Assembly (NCBI GenBank): GCA_025782575.1
Contig: JALGYY010000013.1
Coordinates: 1 to 64,000, forward strand
From: a bacterium
GTDB taxonomy: Bacteria > Orphanbacterota > Orphanbacteria > Orphanbacterales > Orphanbacteraceae
Direction: 5' to 3'
Length of the DNA: 64,000 nucleotides
Shown piece by piece: positions 7,704 to 16,539 of the stretch; the first letter of the stretch is position 1, and each line of letters opens with the position of its first letter. Under the pieces are notes generated by a model. It saw nothing but the letters and a program-made list of their open reading frames with translations, had not been told where the DNA came from and did no database searches. A program made the translations under genes and the position numbers.

Positions 7704-8729
7704 TCAGGCAGCTACCCGCGAATACTGGTGATGCAGGCCACCGACCTCTGGAATCGAGACGATTTCACCCATCTCAGGTGGCTGAACATATCGATGCACT
7801 GGACAGTCTTCACCGATCCCCAGATGGGTCCGCGATTCGCTGTAGTACCGGAAGTACCTGCGCAAGACCCACCGCAGATGGTTCTCATTGAAGATGATCA
7901 TGTGGTCGAGGCACTCTCGTCGAATGGAGCCAATCACTCGCTCTACGTAGGGATTCTGCCAGGGCGACTTCGCCGCGATCTTGATCTCCTTGGTGCCGAG
8001 ATTTTTAACTGCTCGCCGAAATTCGAGTCCATAGATTCCGTCATTATCGCGAACAAGATACTTCGGCGCACTATCCCACGGAAATGCCTGAGTCAGTTGA
8101 CGGCCAGTCCAGAGAGCGGTCGGTGAATCGGTCACGTTGAAGTGGACTATCTGCCGCCGATCATGCGAGAGAACAACCAGGACGTACAGAATCCTAAACG
8201 TAGCCGTCGGCACAGTGAAGAAGTCGATCGAAACGGTGTCGCGCATGTGGTTTCGGAGAAAGGTGTTCCATGTTTGGGAGGGTAGACGGCAGAATCGAGT
8301 CACATACTTAGCGACCGTCGGCTCCGATACTTCGATCCCCAGCTTAAGTAGCTCCCCGTGAATCCTCGGCGCGCCCCACATCGGGTTCTCGCTCGACATC
8401 CTGCGGATCAGATCGCGCGTCTCTTTCGGAACTCTCGGCCTTCCCGGTTTCCTGCTCTTCCATCTCCAGGAGGGACGAAAACCCTTCCGGTGCCAGTTGA
8501 TGACAGTCTCGGGCTTGACGATTACTAGAGCGCCTCGCCACCCAGTCCACAGGCGGGAGAGCAGGATCCAGAAACTGCGATCCATCCAAGTGAGCCGCAG
8601 CACTTTGCTGGATCGACGGAAGACATGAAGCTGCTGCCGGAGGGCGATGTTCTCCAGGACAAGGGCGTGACGAGACTTGATGGTCGCTGATGCTGAGCAA
8701 AGTAGTTGTGGTATCATGGAATCAAGCAT
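7704..8729 (-). CDS. Integrase-core (DDE) transposase, intact
   Basis: 341 residues, IS3/IS481-like single-ORF transposase. An N-terminal helical segment (ENIALRQQLHVFRRSS) precedes a helix-turn-helix region (WHRKGFRPSWRWKSRKPGRPRVP, about 80-100) and the rve integrase core. The catalytic acidic residues are likely D in VSIDFFTVP, D in VRDNDGIYG and E in YVERVIGSIRRE. It is a complete reading frame, so it may still move itself and the related fragments. A second broken copy is at 11207-12315 and a distant remnant at 19721-20128. Its first codons (LDSMIPQLL) are the reverse complement of the D block. Element ends could not be fixed. Confidence 0.9.
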   Translation of the reverse strand: MLDSMIPQLLCSASATIKSRHALVLENIALRQQLHVFRRSSKVLRLTWMDRSFWILLSRLWTGWRGALVIVKPETVINWHRKGFRPSWRWKSRKPGRPRVPKETRDLIRRMSSENPMWGAPRIHGELLKLGIEVSEPTVAKYVTRFCRLPSQTWNTFLRNHMRDTVSIDFFTVPTATFRILYVLVVLSHDRRQIVHFNVTDSPTALWTGRQLTQAFPWDSAPKYLVRDNDGIYGLEFRRAVKNLGTKEIKIAAKSPWQNPYVERVIGSIRRECLDHMIIFNENHLRWVLRRYFRYYSESRTHLGIGEDCPVHRYVQPPEMGEIVSIPEVGGLHHQYSRVAA

Positions 8730-8775
8730 GAATTAGGATCGCTGTAAGGTCAAGCGGGCCAAGGCGGACGAGTTT
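8701..8775 (+). promoter_or_regulatory. D block at the 5' end of the intact transposase
   Basis: Outward-facing TGGTATCAT (8709-8717), ATCAAGCATGAATTAGG and GTAAGGTCAAGCG. It overlaps the transposase start codon on the opposite strand and points to the secreted beta-helix gene whose start is at 8951. The inferred role is an IS-borne outward promoter. Confidence 0.5.
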
Positions 8776-8950
8776 CTTTAAGGGACAACTGATCAATGAA
8801 AGTGGCTATCGACTTGTGAAGATGGAGTTTTTTGGAGGGACCGTAGTGATGTTCCTGAAATTTCGGTATCAATATCGTCACTTATCCGCACTACTCGGGC
8901 AGACCACGGTTACCGTGCACCTAAACCCAGACCAACGGAGGAGCCCGCCC

Positions 8951-10924
8951 ATGAATCGCACATGCCCACTTGGTCTCGCAGTCGTTTTCCTCATGTTTCC
9001 TTTCACTGCTTTCGCCGCCACACTCATCGTCGACGCAACTGCCGACTCAGTCGACTTTGGAGGAGCGCAGCAGGCTGGGGACCTGCCCGGTCCGGACGGA
9101 ATCGTCACGTTCCGCGAGGCGGCCATCGCGGCGAACAACACGAGCGGTCCCGACACCATCTCGTTTCAGATTCCCCTGTCCGATCCCGGTTTCACTGGTG
9201 GTCAGCAATTCCTGATCACTGTCAGCTTCGACAACAACATCGGACTCATGATCACCGACGACAGCACACTCATCGACGGAACGACGCAGACCGACTTCAC
9301 CGGAGACACGAATCCAAACGGGCCGGAGATCGCTTTCCGGGGTAATGTATTAGCGATCAACACGAACGGGATCACTGTTTTCTCTAACGACAACGCGATT
9401 CGTGGCCTTGGAGACTTCTCGTTCTTTCGTTACGGTATTCAGCTCCTGGGGAATCGGAATTCCGTTGTCAGCTGTGCCACCCTGAACCCCATGAGCGCGG
9501 GCGTCGAGATTCGAGGAGCGAACAACCGGATCGGAGGGCCCTCGCCCGAGGACGGCAACCAGATAAACAGCAGCGGCGTGGGTGTCTGGATCCGTCTTGC
9601 CGCCGCCACGGGAAACATCGTCCAGGGAAACCTTATCTCCGGAAATCGCTCAAGCGGGGTGGTAATCGAGTCTGACGCCAGCGGAAACATCATAGGTGGC
9701 CTCGCTCCCGGAGAGAGAAACGTAGTCAACTCCACCGGCCACTTCTCAGGCGAGTCGCAACCGGTGGGACAACAGATCAGCTGCAAGGCGAACGGTAACG
9801 TGATCGAAGGGAACTACCTGGGCACGGACGCAACAGGAACTCTTGATCAGTCCGGGAGCGCCAAGAACGGCATCTACCTTCGCGGATCTAACAACACTGT
9901 TCGTGGGAACGTGGTTTCCGGTCACGGCTTTACGCTTCGGGGCCACAGGGAAGGAGTCCTGGTGCACGGTGGCACTGGGAACATCATCCAGGGGAACTTT
10001 ATCGGGACCGATCCGACCGGATCTATCGCGATCCCGAACGAGCACGGCATCGAGGTGAGCATCTTTCTCTTCAGCGAAGTCCCCGCCGATATGATGATTG
10101 GCGGGACCGGACCAGGCGAAGCGAATGTGGTTGCCTTCAATGACGAGATCGGGATCGGCGTGTTCCGTTCCGGGCCGGGGGCCGTACCCATGGGGATCAC
10201 GATCTCTGGTAATGCCATTTACGGAAACGGGGATCTGGGAATAGACCTCGAGGGTGAGGGGGTGACGCCGAACGACTCCGGCGACGGGGACACCGGTCCA
10301 AACGAGTTCATGAATTTCCCGGTGATCGGGACCGCTGAAGGTGACGGAGGAGGCACGTTCGTTTCCGGGACGATCGACACGCCGAGCCCCGAAACGGTCA
10401 CGCTCGAGTTCTTCTGGGAGGACACGCCAGATCCCTCCGGAAACGGCGAGGGTGAGTTCTTCGGGGGAAGCGTTTCGCCGAACGGCGCCGGGAACTTCAC
10501 TTTGATGCTTCCGGGCGGACTCATCGGGAAGTTCGTAACGGCCACGGCGACGGACGCGTCAGGCAACACGTCTGAGTTTTCTGTGGCCGTTCTCGTAGGG
10601 AGCATACCCACATCGATCGACCCGTCTTTCCCGAACGATCCGCCCCCCGTGGCGGCCCGTGCCCACGTCTATCCCAACCCGTTCCTCACGAGCACTACTC
10701 TGCGCTTCAGGCTTCCGAGCTCCGGGCGGGTGACCGGAACGGTTTATGATGTTCGCGGGCGGCTTATCCGAAAACTCATAGACCGTGAGATGAGGGGTGG
10801 TGAACACCTCGTTCAATGGGACGGCTGGGGCGAGAGCGGAGCGCAGGTAGCTCCAGGTACTTACTTCATTCACCTGAGGACCCCGCTACGCCATGAAAGC
10901 CACAGGGTCGTGATGGTGCGGTGA
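8951..10924 (+). CDS. Secreted right-handed beta-helix protein with C-terminal sorting domain
   Basis: 657 residues from the ATG at 8951 (GGAGGAG ribosome site; a start at 8816 would precede the signal peptide). Signal peptide about 1-22 (LAVVFLMFPFTAFA). Residues about 40-60 carry DGIVTFREAAIAANN, the CSLREA-type segment found before parallel beta-helix repeats. The core (about 100-440) is a repetitive NosD-like helix with N-x-I-x-G-N-x-I motifs (NIVQGNLISGN, NVIEGNYLGTD, NIIQGNFIGTD). The C-terminal 85 residues are the sorting domain (VYPNPFLTSTTLRF, YDVRGRLIRKL, GTYFIHLR, end VVMVR). It is probably a surface or released carbohydrate-binding or structural protein. Confidence 0.88.
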   Translation: MNRTCPLGLAVVFLMFPFTAFAATLIVDATADSVDFGGAQQAGDLPGPDGIVTFREAAIAANNTSGPDTISFQIPLSDPGFTGGQQFLITVSFDNNIGLMITDDSTLIDGTTQTDFTGDTNPNGPEIAFRGNVLAINTNGITVFSNDNAIRGLGDFSFFRYGIQLLGNRNSVVSCATLNPMSAGVEIRGANNRIGGPSPEDGNQINSSGVGVWIRLAAATGNIVQGNLISGNRSSGVVIESDASGNIIGGLAPGERNVVNSTGHFSGESQPVGQQISCKANGNVIEGNYLGTDATGTLDQSGSAKNGIYLRGSNNTVRGNVVSGHGFTLRGHREGVLVHGGTGNIIQGNFIGTDPTGSIAIPNEHGIEVSIFLFSEVPADMMIGGTGPGEANVVAFNDEIGIGVFRSGPGAVPMGITISGNAIYGNGDLGIDLEGEGVTPNDSGDGDTGPNEFMNFPVIGTAEGDGGGTFVSGTIDTPSPETVTLEFFWEDTPDPSGNGEGEFFGGSVSPNGAGNFTLMLPGGLIGKFVTATATDASGNTSEFSVAVLVGSIPTSIDPSFPNDPPPVAARAHVYPNPFLTSTTLRFRLPSSGRVTGTVYDVRGRLIRKLIDREMRGGEHLVQWDGWGESGAQVAPGTYFIHLRTPLRHESHRVVMVR

Positions 10925-10925
10925 T

Positions 10926-10974
10926 TGTAGCGGTTCAGCGTAAGTGAGACAGAGTCAAGAGAAGAGTTAAAGGA
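10926..10974 (+). repeat. R3 repeat: solo terminus of the MITE-like element
   Basis: TGTAGCGGTTCAGCG...GTGAGACAGAGTCAAGAG matches the left 49 bp of the element at 7118. It begins 2 bp after the stop of the beta-helix gene. The matching right end is absent, so this is a truncated or one-ended copy. The rest of the gap to 11206 shows nothing recognisable. Confidence 0.65.
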
Positions 10975-11206
10975 CCCTTCTGGTATCCGAGCGAGCAAAA
11001 TCGTAATGTGACCGCTCAATGGAATGAAGATCGTTGCATCAATTATTCCGCCCGGATCTCGCGTCTCTTGCTATTGGCTGTTTCTGCTTCGCTTCTCCCA
11101 TGATTATGTGGACAAGCGCTTGGAGCTCCCCGGATACCATGATGACCCCTGTCGCTTTTGTGTTGTCCCATCAACTTCTTGCCACTGCCAGATATAGAAT
11201 CACCTT

Positions 11207-12315
11207 CTACTCAACAAAAGATTTGCTGGCTTTGATTTCCGACAGGACTGCTTCTTGAAGACGACGATCCGCGTCTTTCCATTCATCCCAACTCTCCTCA
11301 AAAAACCTGCCGATTCGCACACGCGCGTCAGAAGCAGCCCCTAGCTTTGTGAGCGCGGCATCCTCTCCCTCGACTTTCCACGTCGCATATATGTTATAGT
11401 ACCCTCAATTCCGCTACGCGGGTCGAGTTGAGACGCATGTTCGAAATGTAACTTCGTCTCCTCGAGACTCGATGTTTCCATAGCAACGCGGCCCAACATG
11501 CGGTATGTGGGTGCGAATTCGGGTTTCCGTGCCAGCGCTCTCCCGAAAGCATTGCGCGCTTCTTCGTACTTTCCGAGATTCGTAAGAGCCGTGCCGAGAT
11601 TCTTAACTGCTCTCTGAAATTCGATTCCATAAATACCATCGTTGTCGCGAACGAGATACTTCGGAGCAGTGTTCCATGGAAATGCCTGCGTCGGCTGGCG
11701 GCCAGTCCACAGGGCAGTCGGAGAATCGGTCACGTTGAAGTGGACTATTCGCCGCTGATCATGTGAGAGAACAACCAGGACATGCAGGTTTCTGAATGTC
11801 GCCGTTGGCACGGTAAAGAAGTCGATCGAGACTGTCTCGCGCATGTGGATTCGGAGAAAGGTCTTCCATGTCTGGGATGGAGGGCGGCGAGATCGAGTCA
11901 TATACCTAGCGACCGTCGACTCCGAGACATCGATTTCCAGCTTCAGCAGTTCCCCATGTATCCTCGGCGGTCTCCACATCGGATTCTCCCGGGACATCCT
12001 GCGGATCAGATCGCGCGTCTCTTTCGGAACTCTCGGCCTTCCCGGCTTCCTACTCTTCCATCTCCAGTAGAGGCGAAAGCCCTTTCGGTGCCAGGCGATG
12101 GCAGTCTCGGGCTTTACGATCACGATTACGCCTCGCCACCCAGTCCACAGGCGGGAGAGCAAGACCCAGAAGCTGCGATCAAACTATTTGAGCCGAGGGA
12201 CTTTGCTGGATCGACGTAAGACCTGAAGCTGGTGCCGGAGGGCGATGTTTTCCAGAACAAGGGAACGGCGGGACTTGATGGCCGATGATGCTGAGCAAAG
12301 TAGTTGTGGTGTCAT
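11207..12315 (-). pseudogene. Broken transposase fused in frame to a TPR gene fragment
   Basis: The N-terminal two thirds is a second copy of the transposase at 7704 (WHRKGFRLYWRWKSRKPGRP, VSIDFFTVPT, VRDNDGIYGIEF). An in-frame TAG after KVPRLK (near 12185) interrupts it; the long open frame resumes at 12162. At VKNLGT (about 11598) it switches to a TPR protein, ALTNLGKYEEARNAFGRAL, where the intact copy continues KEIKIAAKS. The TPR part runs to about 11405, then shifts frame and continues as EDAALTKLGAASDARVRIG to a stop at 11207. So the transposase lost its catalytic C-terminus and the TPR gene its start. The 41 residues ending at 11341 are out-of-frame tail. Confidence 0.85.
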
Positions 12316-12382
12316 GAGATTAAGCGTGAATCACGACCGCCGTAAGGTCAGGCGAGGCAAGGTCGATGGAATTATTTGGAGG
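12301..12382 (+). repeat. D block at the 5' end of the broken transposase
   Basis: TGGTGTCATG with ATTAAGCGTGAATCACG, GCCGTAAGGTCAGGCG and ATTATTTGGAGG. It has the best-preserved distal half, and shows that the block extends about 70 bp beyond the transposase start. No intact gene follows closely on this strand. Confidence 0.6.
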
Positions 12383-12425
12383 CAGAGGGAAGCTGGGAAT
12401 CTTCATATAGAGCGGGATCACCCGG

Positions 12426-12992
12426 CTACGACTGATCCCTTGTAAACAGCAGCGATCGTCCCGTCGAGGCGCAGCCATCGTTTCCGACCAATGCCAGTCC
12501 TTCAATGTTCCAGTTGCAGCAGAACGGATTGTCGTACAGGGCGATACTCATGAATCTACCGCAACAATCATCCGGCCCGAACAACTGAAGTTTGTTGATG
12601 GAAGCTCCGTGCCAAGCATACAGGAGTCCGTTTGTTCGATCGAGGTCAAAAACGAAGATCTCCCCGGTGTTCTGGTGACCGGCAAAGAACAAACCACTTG
12701 TACTAAATTGACTTGATCCATAAGCGAATCCGGAGGACTGGTATTCGCGAATCAGGCGATGGTCATCAGTGTCGCGTTCTATGCGGACGCACAACGCCCG
12801 GGTTGTTTTCGCAGGTCCAGAGTGTTGCTGTGAGCGGATCCCAGACTGCGCCGCTGACATCGCTACCATAACCAGATGGCGTGATATCAACCAGATTGCC
12901 CCCAGGCCACGGGTCGGCATGTACGCCCCGGCGATCGACATAAAGAGAAGGGCAAGGATAAAGACCCCCCCTGCACTCAGATATGTTCTCAT
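12426..12992 (-). pseudogene. Secreted protein with two compensating frameshifts
   Basis: The 188-codon frame opens with a signal peptide (GGVFILALLFMSIAGA) and ends with a plausible repeat-like domain (GEIFVFDLDRTNGLLYAWHG, IEGLALVGND), as in SdiA-regulated or esterase-like propeller proteins. The middle (about residues 25-70) reads as low-complexity nonsense, but the +1 frame there reads DPWPGGNLVDITPSGYGSDV and VSGAVWDPLTATLWTCENNP, a sensible protein sequence. Two indels, near 12920 and near 12790, therefore swap frame out and back. Either the middle is mistranslated in a damaged gene or there are two sequence errors. Confidence 0.65.
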
Positions 12993-13055
12993 GATGGTCT
13001 TAATGATAGCATCATCCCCAGGTCATCGGGAACAGTTCGTCGGAGGAGTGAACAG

Positions 13056-13625
13056 TTGTCCGGCCAACCAGAGGAAATCACAAGACTACTCAATCAGGCC
13101 GCCGCCGGCGATACGGTAGCTGCCCGCGAGGTGATGCCTCATATCTACGAAGAACTTCGCCGCCTGGCCGGTACTCTGAGGGGCCATCTCCCAGCGGGTG
13201 AAACGCTGCGAGTGACCGCCCTCGTCCATGAAGCGTATCTTCGCATTGTCCAGAAGGAACCTGAGGGCTGGAAGGCCCGCTCTCACTTTTTCTTCGCGGC
13301 TGCAAGGGCGATGCGAGACATTCTAGTCGAGGAGGCTCGTCGGAAGTCGACGCTGAAGAGAGGCGGTGACTTGGAACGGGCAGAAGTCGGCGAAGTCGAG
13401 CTATCAATGGAAACTCCGGCAGGCCATATTCTGGCTCTGCACGATGCTCTCGCCAAACTCGAGAGTGAGGACGCGAAGGGGTATCGGGTTGTGATGCTGC
13501 GCTACTTCGCAGGCCTTACCGTTCCGGAAGTGGCAGAAGTCGTTGGAGTCTCCCGCTCGACGATCGAGCGAAAGTGGCGATTTATGCGTGCCTGGCTCGC
13601 GAACGAACTCGGGCCGATTGCCTGA
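13056..13625 (+). CDS. ECF sigma factor, TIGR02999-like
   Basis: 189-residue alternative sigma factor of the group often linked to serine/threonine kinases. Region 2 is at about 10-85 (YEELRRLAGTLRGH, TALVHEAYLRIV, FFFAAARAMRDILVEEARR), region 4 at about 125-185 (YRVVMLRYFAGLTVPEVAEV, GVSRSTIERKWRFMRAWL). The start is TTG at 13056, supported by GGAGGAG 8 nt upstream; there is no better ATG. It converges on the TPR kinase at 13653-16307 with 27 bp between stops. In this family the kinase usually controls the sigma factor; that link here is inferred. Confidence 0.92.
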   Translation: MSGQPEEITRLLNQAAAGDTVAAREVMPHIYEELRRLAGTLRGHLPAGETLRVTALVHEAYLRIVQKEPEGWKARSHFFFAAARAMRDILVEEARRKSTLKRGGDLERAEVGEVELSMETPAGHILALHDALAKLESEDAKGYRVVMLRYFAGLTVPEVAEVVGVSRSTIERKWRFMRAWLANELGPIA

Positions 13626-13652
13626 CGACCACCCCCCGTAAGTGCTCTTCTT

Positions 13653-16307
13653 CTATCGGATCGAATCAACCTCTTCGCCCATGTGTAGGTTGATCTGGGA
13701 GAGTAATTCGAGATCGGCGGTCACCAGATTGTTGTCGCTTCCCAGAACCTTCTCGCGAATGCCGATCGAGCGCTCCAGGAAAGATTTTGCTTCCCTGTAG
13801 TTGCCTGTCTCGTTCAAGAGGTGCGCGAGGATGGAGAAGCTAGCCGCCGTCTCGGCATGATCGGGTCCGAGAGCTTCTACCCGAATCGCAAGAGAGCGTT
13901 CATGGAGAAGACGGGCGGTCTCATTATCACCAGTTTCCGAATAGACTAGACCGAGATCATCCAGAGAGTAAGCCACATGGGGATGATCGCGACCGAGTGC
14001 CTTCTCCTGAATCGCGATAGCCCGTTCCAGAAGGGAGCGCGCTTCGCCATACATGCTCAGTACCCGGTTTGTGGAGCCGAGATTGATCAGGCAGATCGCT
14101 ACATGCGGATGATCTTTACCGAGGGACTTCTCCAATATCGAGAGCGCGCGCTCCAATAACGGTTTGGCATCCGCCGGATTGCCGGTCTCTCTCAACAACA
14201 AACCGACATTGATCAGACCCGCCGCAACACGCGGATGTTCAGGACCGAGCGACACCTCCCAGATTGCGAGCGCGCGCATCTGGTACTCCCGCGAACCTTC
14301 GTAGTCGCCCATTGTGCTATACAGGGTCGCCAGGCTGTTCAAATTGCTCGCCAGGTCAGGGTGGTCAGGACCGAGCACCTTTTCGCGGATTGCGAGCGCA
14401 CGTTGCTGCAGGAGGAGCGCTTCGTCGTATTCCCCCATCTCCTTAAGCAGACGTGCAAGGTTGTTCAAGCTTTCAGCAAAGTCACGATGTTCCGGGCCGA
14501 GTGCTTTCTCACGAATCACCACCGATCGCTCCAATAGAGGTCGCGCGGCATCATAGTCTCCAATCTCAACAAGAACAGCCGCTAGGTTATTCAGGTTTAA
14601 ACCGACGAGTTCGTGTTCCGGGCCGTATGCCTTTTCCGTTAGTGCAAGCGCTCGCTCGTGCATCGGCCGAGATTCCGCATAATCCCCCAACTCGGAGACC
14701 ACGGAGGCCAACGCACCGACTGTTCTACCCAGCGAAGGGTGTTCATTGCCGAGTTCCAGTTCTCCGATCGCGAGGGCGCTCTCGAGAAGAGGTCGAGCCT
14801 CTTCGAAGAGGCCAAGATACTTGTACGCACCTCCCACTGTCTCCAGGAGGCGGGCTCGAACGAGTGGCTGCTTATCGAATTCTGCCCCGAGAGACTTCGC
14901 CGCCTCGTCGAGAACCTGGCGGACACTCACGTCCCGTCCCTGCTCATCCGGATCGACGGCATTCAGCATGTTTGCAAGAAAAGCCGTGACGGCTTCCGAC
15001 TGGATGAGTGCTTTTTCAGCCACCGCCTGCTGCCTGCTCGATTCGATCAGGCCGTAGGACATACTGCCGATTACAATCGCGGAAACAGCAAGGGCTACTC
15101 GGTTCCGTTTAGCGAACTTACTGAATCGATAGATCGCGCTCGGGGGACCTGCCAGTACCGGTTCGTCGTTCCTGTATCGGCGAATTTCCGCCGCGAGCGC
15201 GTTCGCCGTGTCGTAACGACGCGTTCGGTCCTTCTCCATTGCCTTCAGAACAATCCAGTCGAGGTCCCCTCGAAGCTGGCGGGCAAGTCGATGCCTGTCC
15301 GTTTTTCGTTTCGTCGCCGCCGCGGTCGATGCCTCACTCGGGGTGCTCACCCTGGTACTCGGTCTCGGCGGTTCTTTCTCACGAAGGATTGCCTGTATAT
15401 TGGCGATCCCCGCGTTTCGAAATGTCTTCGGATCGAATGGCAACGCCCCTGTTAGCATCTCGTACAGTAAGACACCGAGAGCGTAGATATCAGTTCTGGT
15501 GTCGATATCAAGCCCGCCTACCTCAGCTTGCTCGGGGCTCATGTACTCCGGCGTCCCGATGAGCTGACCCTGCTCCGTGTAGAGCGTGGCTTCGGTAAGC
15601 GCGACCTTCGTCGCTTTCGCGATGCCAAAATCGATTACCTTGGGAACAGGCTCATCGTTCACCAGGGTGACAAGTACGTTAGATGGCTTGAGATCCCTGT
15701 GGATGATTCCTTTTTGATGGGCGTGCTGGACTGCCTGGCAAACAGATTCGAACAGATCGAGGCGATCAGAAATCGTTAGCCGGTGTTTATCGCAGTAACC
15801 TGTAATCGGCTCTCCCATGACCAGTTCCATGACGAAGTATGGCCGGCCACGATTGGTTTCCCCTGCATCGAATACTTTCGCAATGCCGGGATGATCCATC
15901 ACGGCGAGCGCCTGCCGCTCCGCGTCGAACCGGGCGAGGACAGCCTTTGTATCCATCCCGGCCTTCAGGATTTTGAGAGCCACACGCCGTTTGAACGGTT
16001 TCACCTGGTCGGCGGCGTATACCTCGCCAAAGCCCCCTTCGCCAATTTTCTCGCCAAGCGTGTAGGGGCCGATCAGGCGATCGAGATTTGTATTTCCTAG
16101 GTCTTTAGCGGTAGCCGCGAGTTCGGCGCGAACTTCCGAGAACAGGGGTGCTGTTTTTCGGTCCGATGCGAGAATGTTTTCGAGCGCCGCTCGAAGGTCG
16201 GGATCTCCCGCACATTCGCGATCGAGGAACGCGGGAAGCTCTTTTGGATCGAGAGAAAGCGCCCGATGGAAGAGTTCTTCGATCTCTTGGAGGCGTTCAT
16301 CAGTCAT
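13653..16307 (-). CDS. Membrane serine/threonine protein kinase with TPR sensor region
   Basis: 884 residues. A short N-terminal helical region (1-75) is followed by a Hanks-type kinase domain (about 80-345): glycine loop GEGGFGEV (89-96), Lys112 in VALKILK, catalytic HRDLKPSN (203-210), DFG (226-228) and GTPEYMSPE (251-259). A transmembrane helix follows at about 405-425 (LAVSAIVIGSMSYGLI). The C-terminal half is about ten TPR units of 42 residues (ALAIREKVLGPDHPDLA pattern, kinesin-light-chain type), on the far side of the membrane if the kinase is cytoplasmic. All catalytic residues are present. It likely transmits an envelope or protein-binding signal, perhaps to the sigma factor that converges on it. 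Confidence 0.95.
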   Translation of the reverse strand: MTDERLQEIEELFHRALSLDPKELPAFLDRECAGDPDLRAALENILASDRKTAPLFSEVRAELAATAKDLGNTNLDRLIGPYTLGEKIGEGGFGEVYAADQVKPFKRRVALKILKAGMDTKAVLARFDAERQALAVMDHPGIAKVFDAGETNRGRPYFVMELVMGEPITGYCDKHRLTISDRLDLFESVCQAVQHAHQKGIIHRDLKPSNVLVTLVNDEPVPKVIDFGIAKATKVALTEATLYTEQGQLIGTPEYMSPEQAEVGGLDIDTRTDIYALGVLLYEMLTGALPFDPKTFRNAGIANIQAILREKEPPRPSTRVSTPSEASTAAATKRKTDRHRLARQLRGDLDWIVLKAMEKDRTRRYDTANALAAEIRRYRNDEPVLAGPPSAIYRFSKFAKRNRVALAVSAIVIGSMSYGLIESSRQQAVAEKALIQSEAVTAFLANMLNAVDPDEQGRDVSVRQVLDEAAKSLGAEFDKQPLVRARLLETVGGAYKYLGLFEEARPLLESALAIGELELGNEHPSLGRTVGALASVVSELGDYAESRPMHERALALTEKAYGPEHELVGLNLNNLAAVLVEIGDYDAARPLLERSVVIREKALGPEHRDFAESLNNLARLLKEMGEYDEALLLQQRALAIREKVLGPDHPDLASNLNSLATLYSTMGDYEGSREYQMRALAIWEVSLGPEHPRVAAGLINVGLLLRETGNPADAKPLLERALSILEKSLGKDHPHVAICLINLGSTNRVLSMYGEARSLLERAIAIQEKALGRDHPHVAYSLDDLGLVYSETGDNETARLLHERSLAIRVEALGPDHAETAASFSILAHLLNETGNYREAKSFLERSIGIREKVLGSDNNLVTADLELLSQINLHMGEEVDSIR

Positions 16308-16539
16308 GGAGTTGCATCTTCATGCCAGAAGTCTCTCAACAGGATCATTGGTCTCTGCGGAACCGGCCGTCGGCAAGCCCTCTGGATCCGGAACACTTCG
16401 GATCATACCAGAGGATCGGGCGGGGAGACCGCCTATACCACCTAAAGAGCGAAATTTTCATTTTCAGTGAAGGGTTTTCAACTGCTTTCACGGTGGTTGA
16501 GGTGAGACCCAATGAGCCCAAACGATAGGAGCAACGAAT

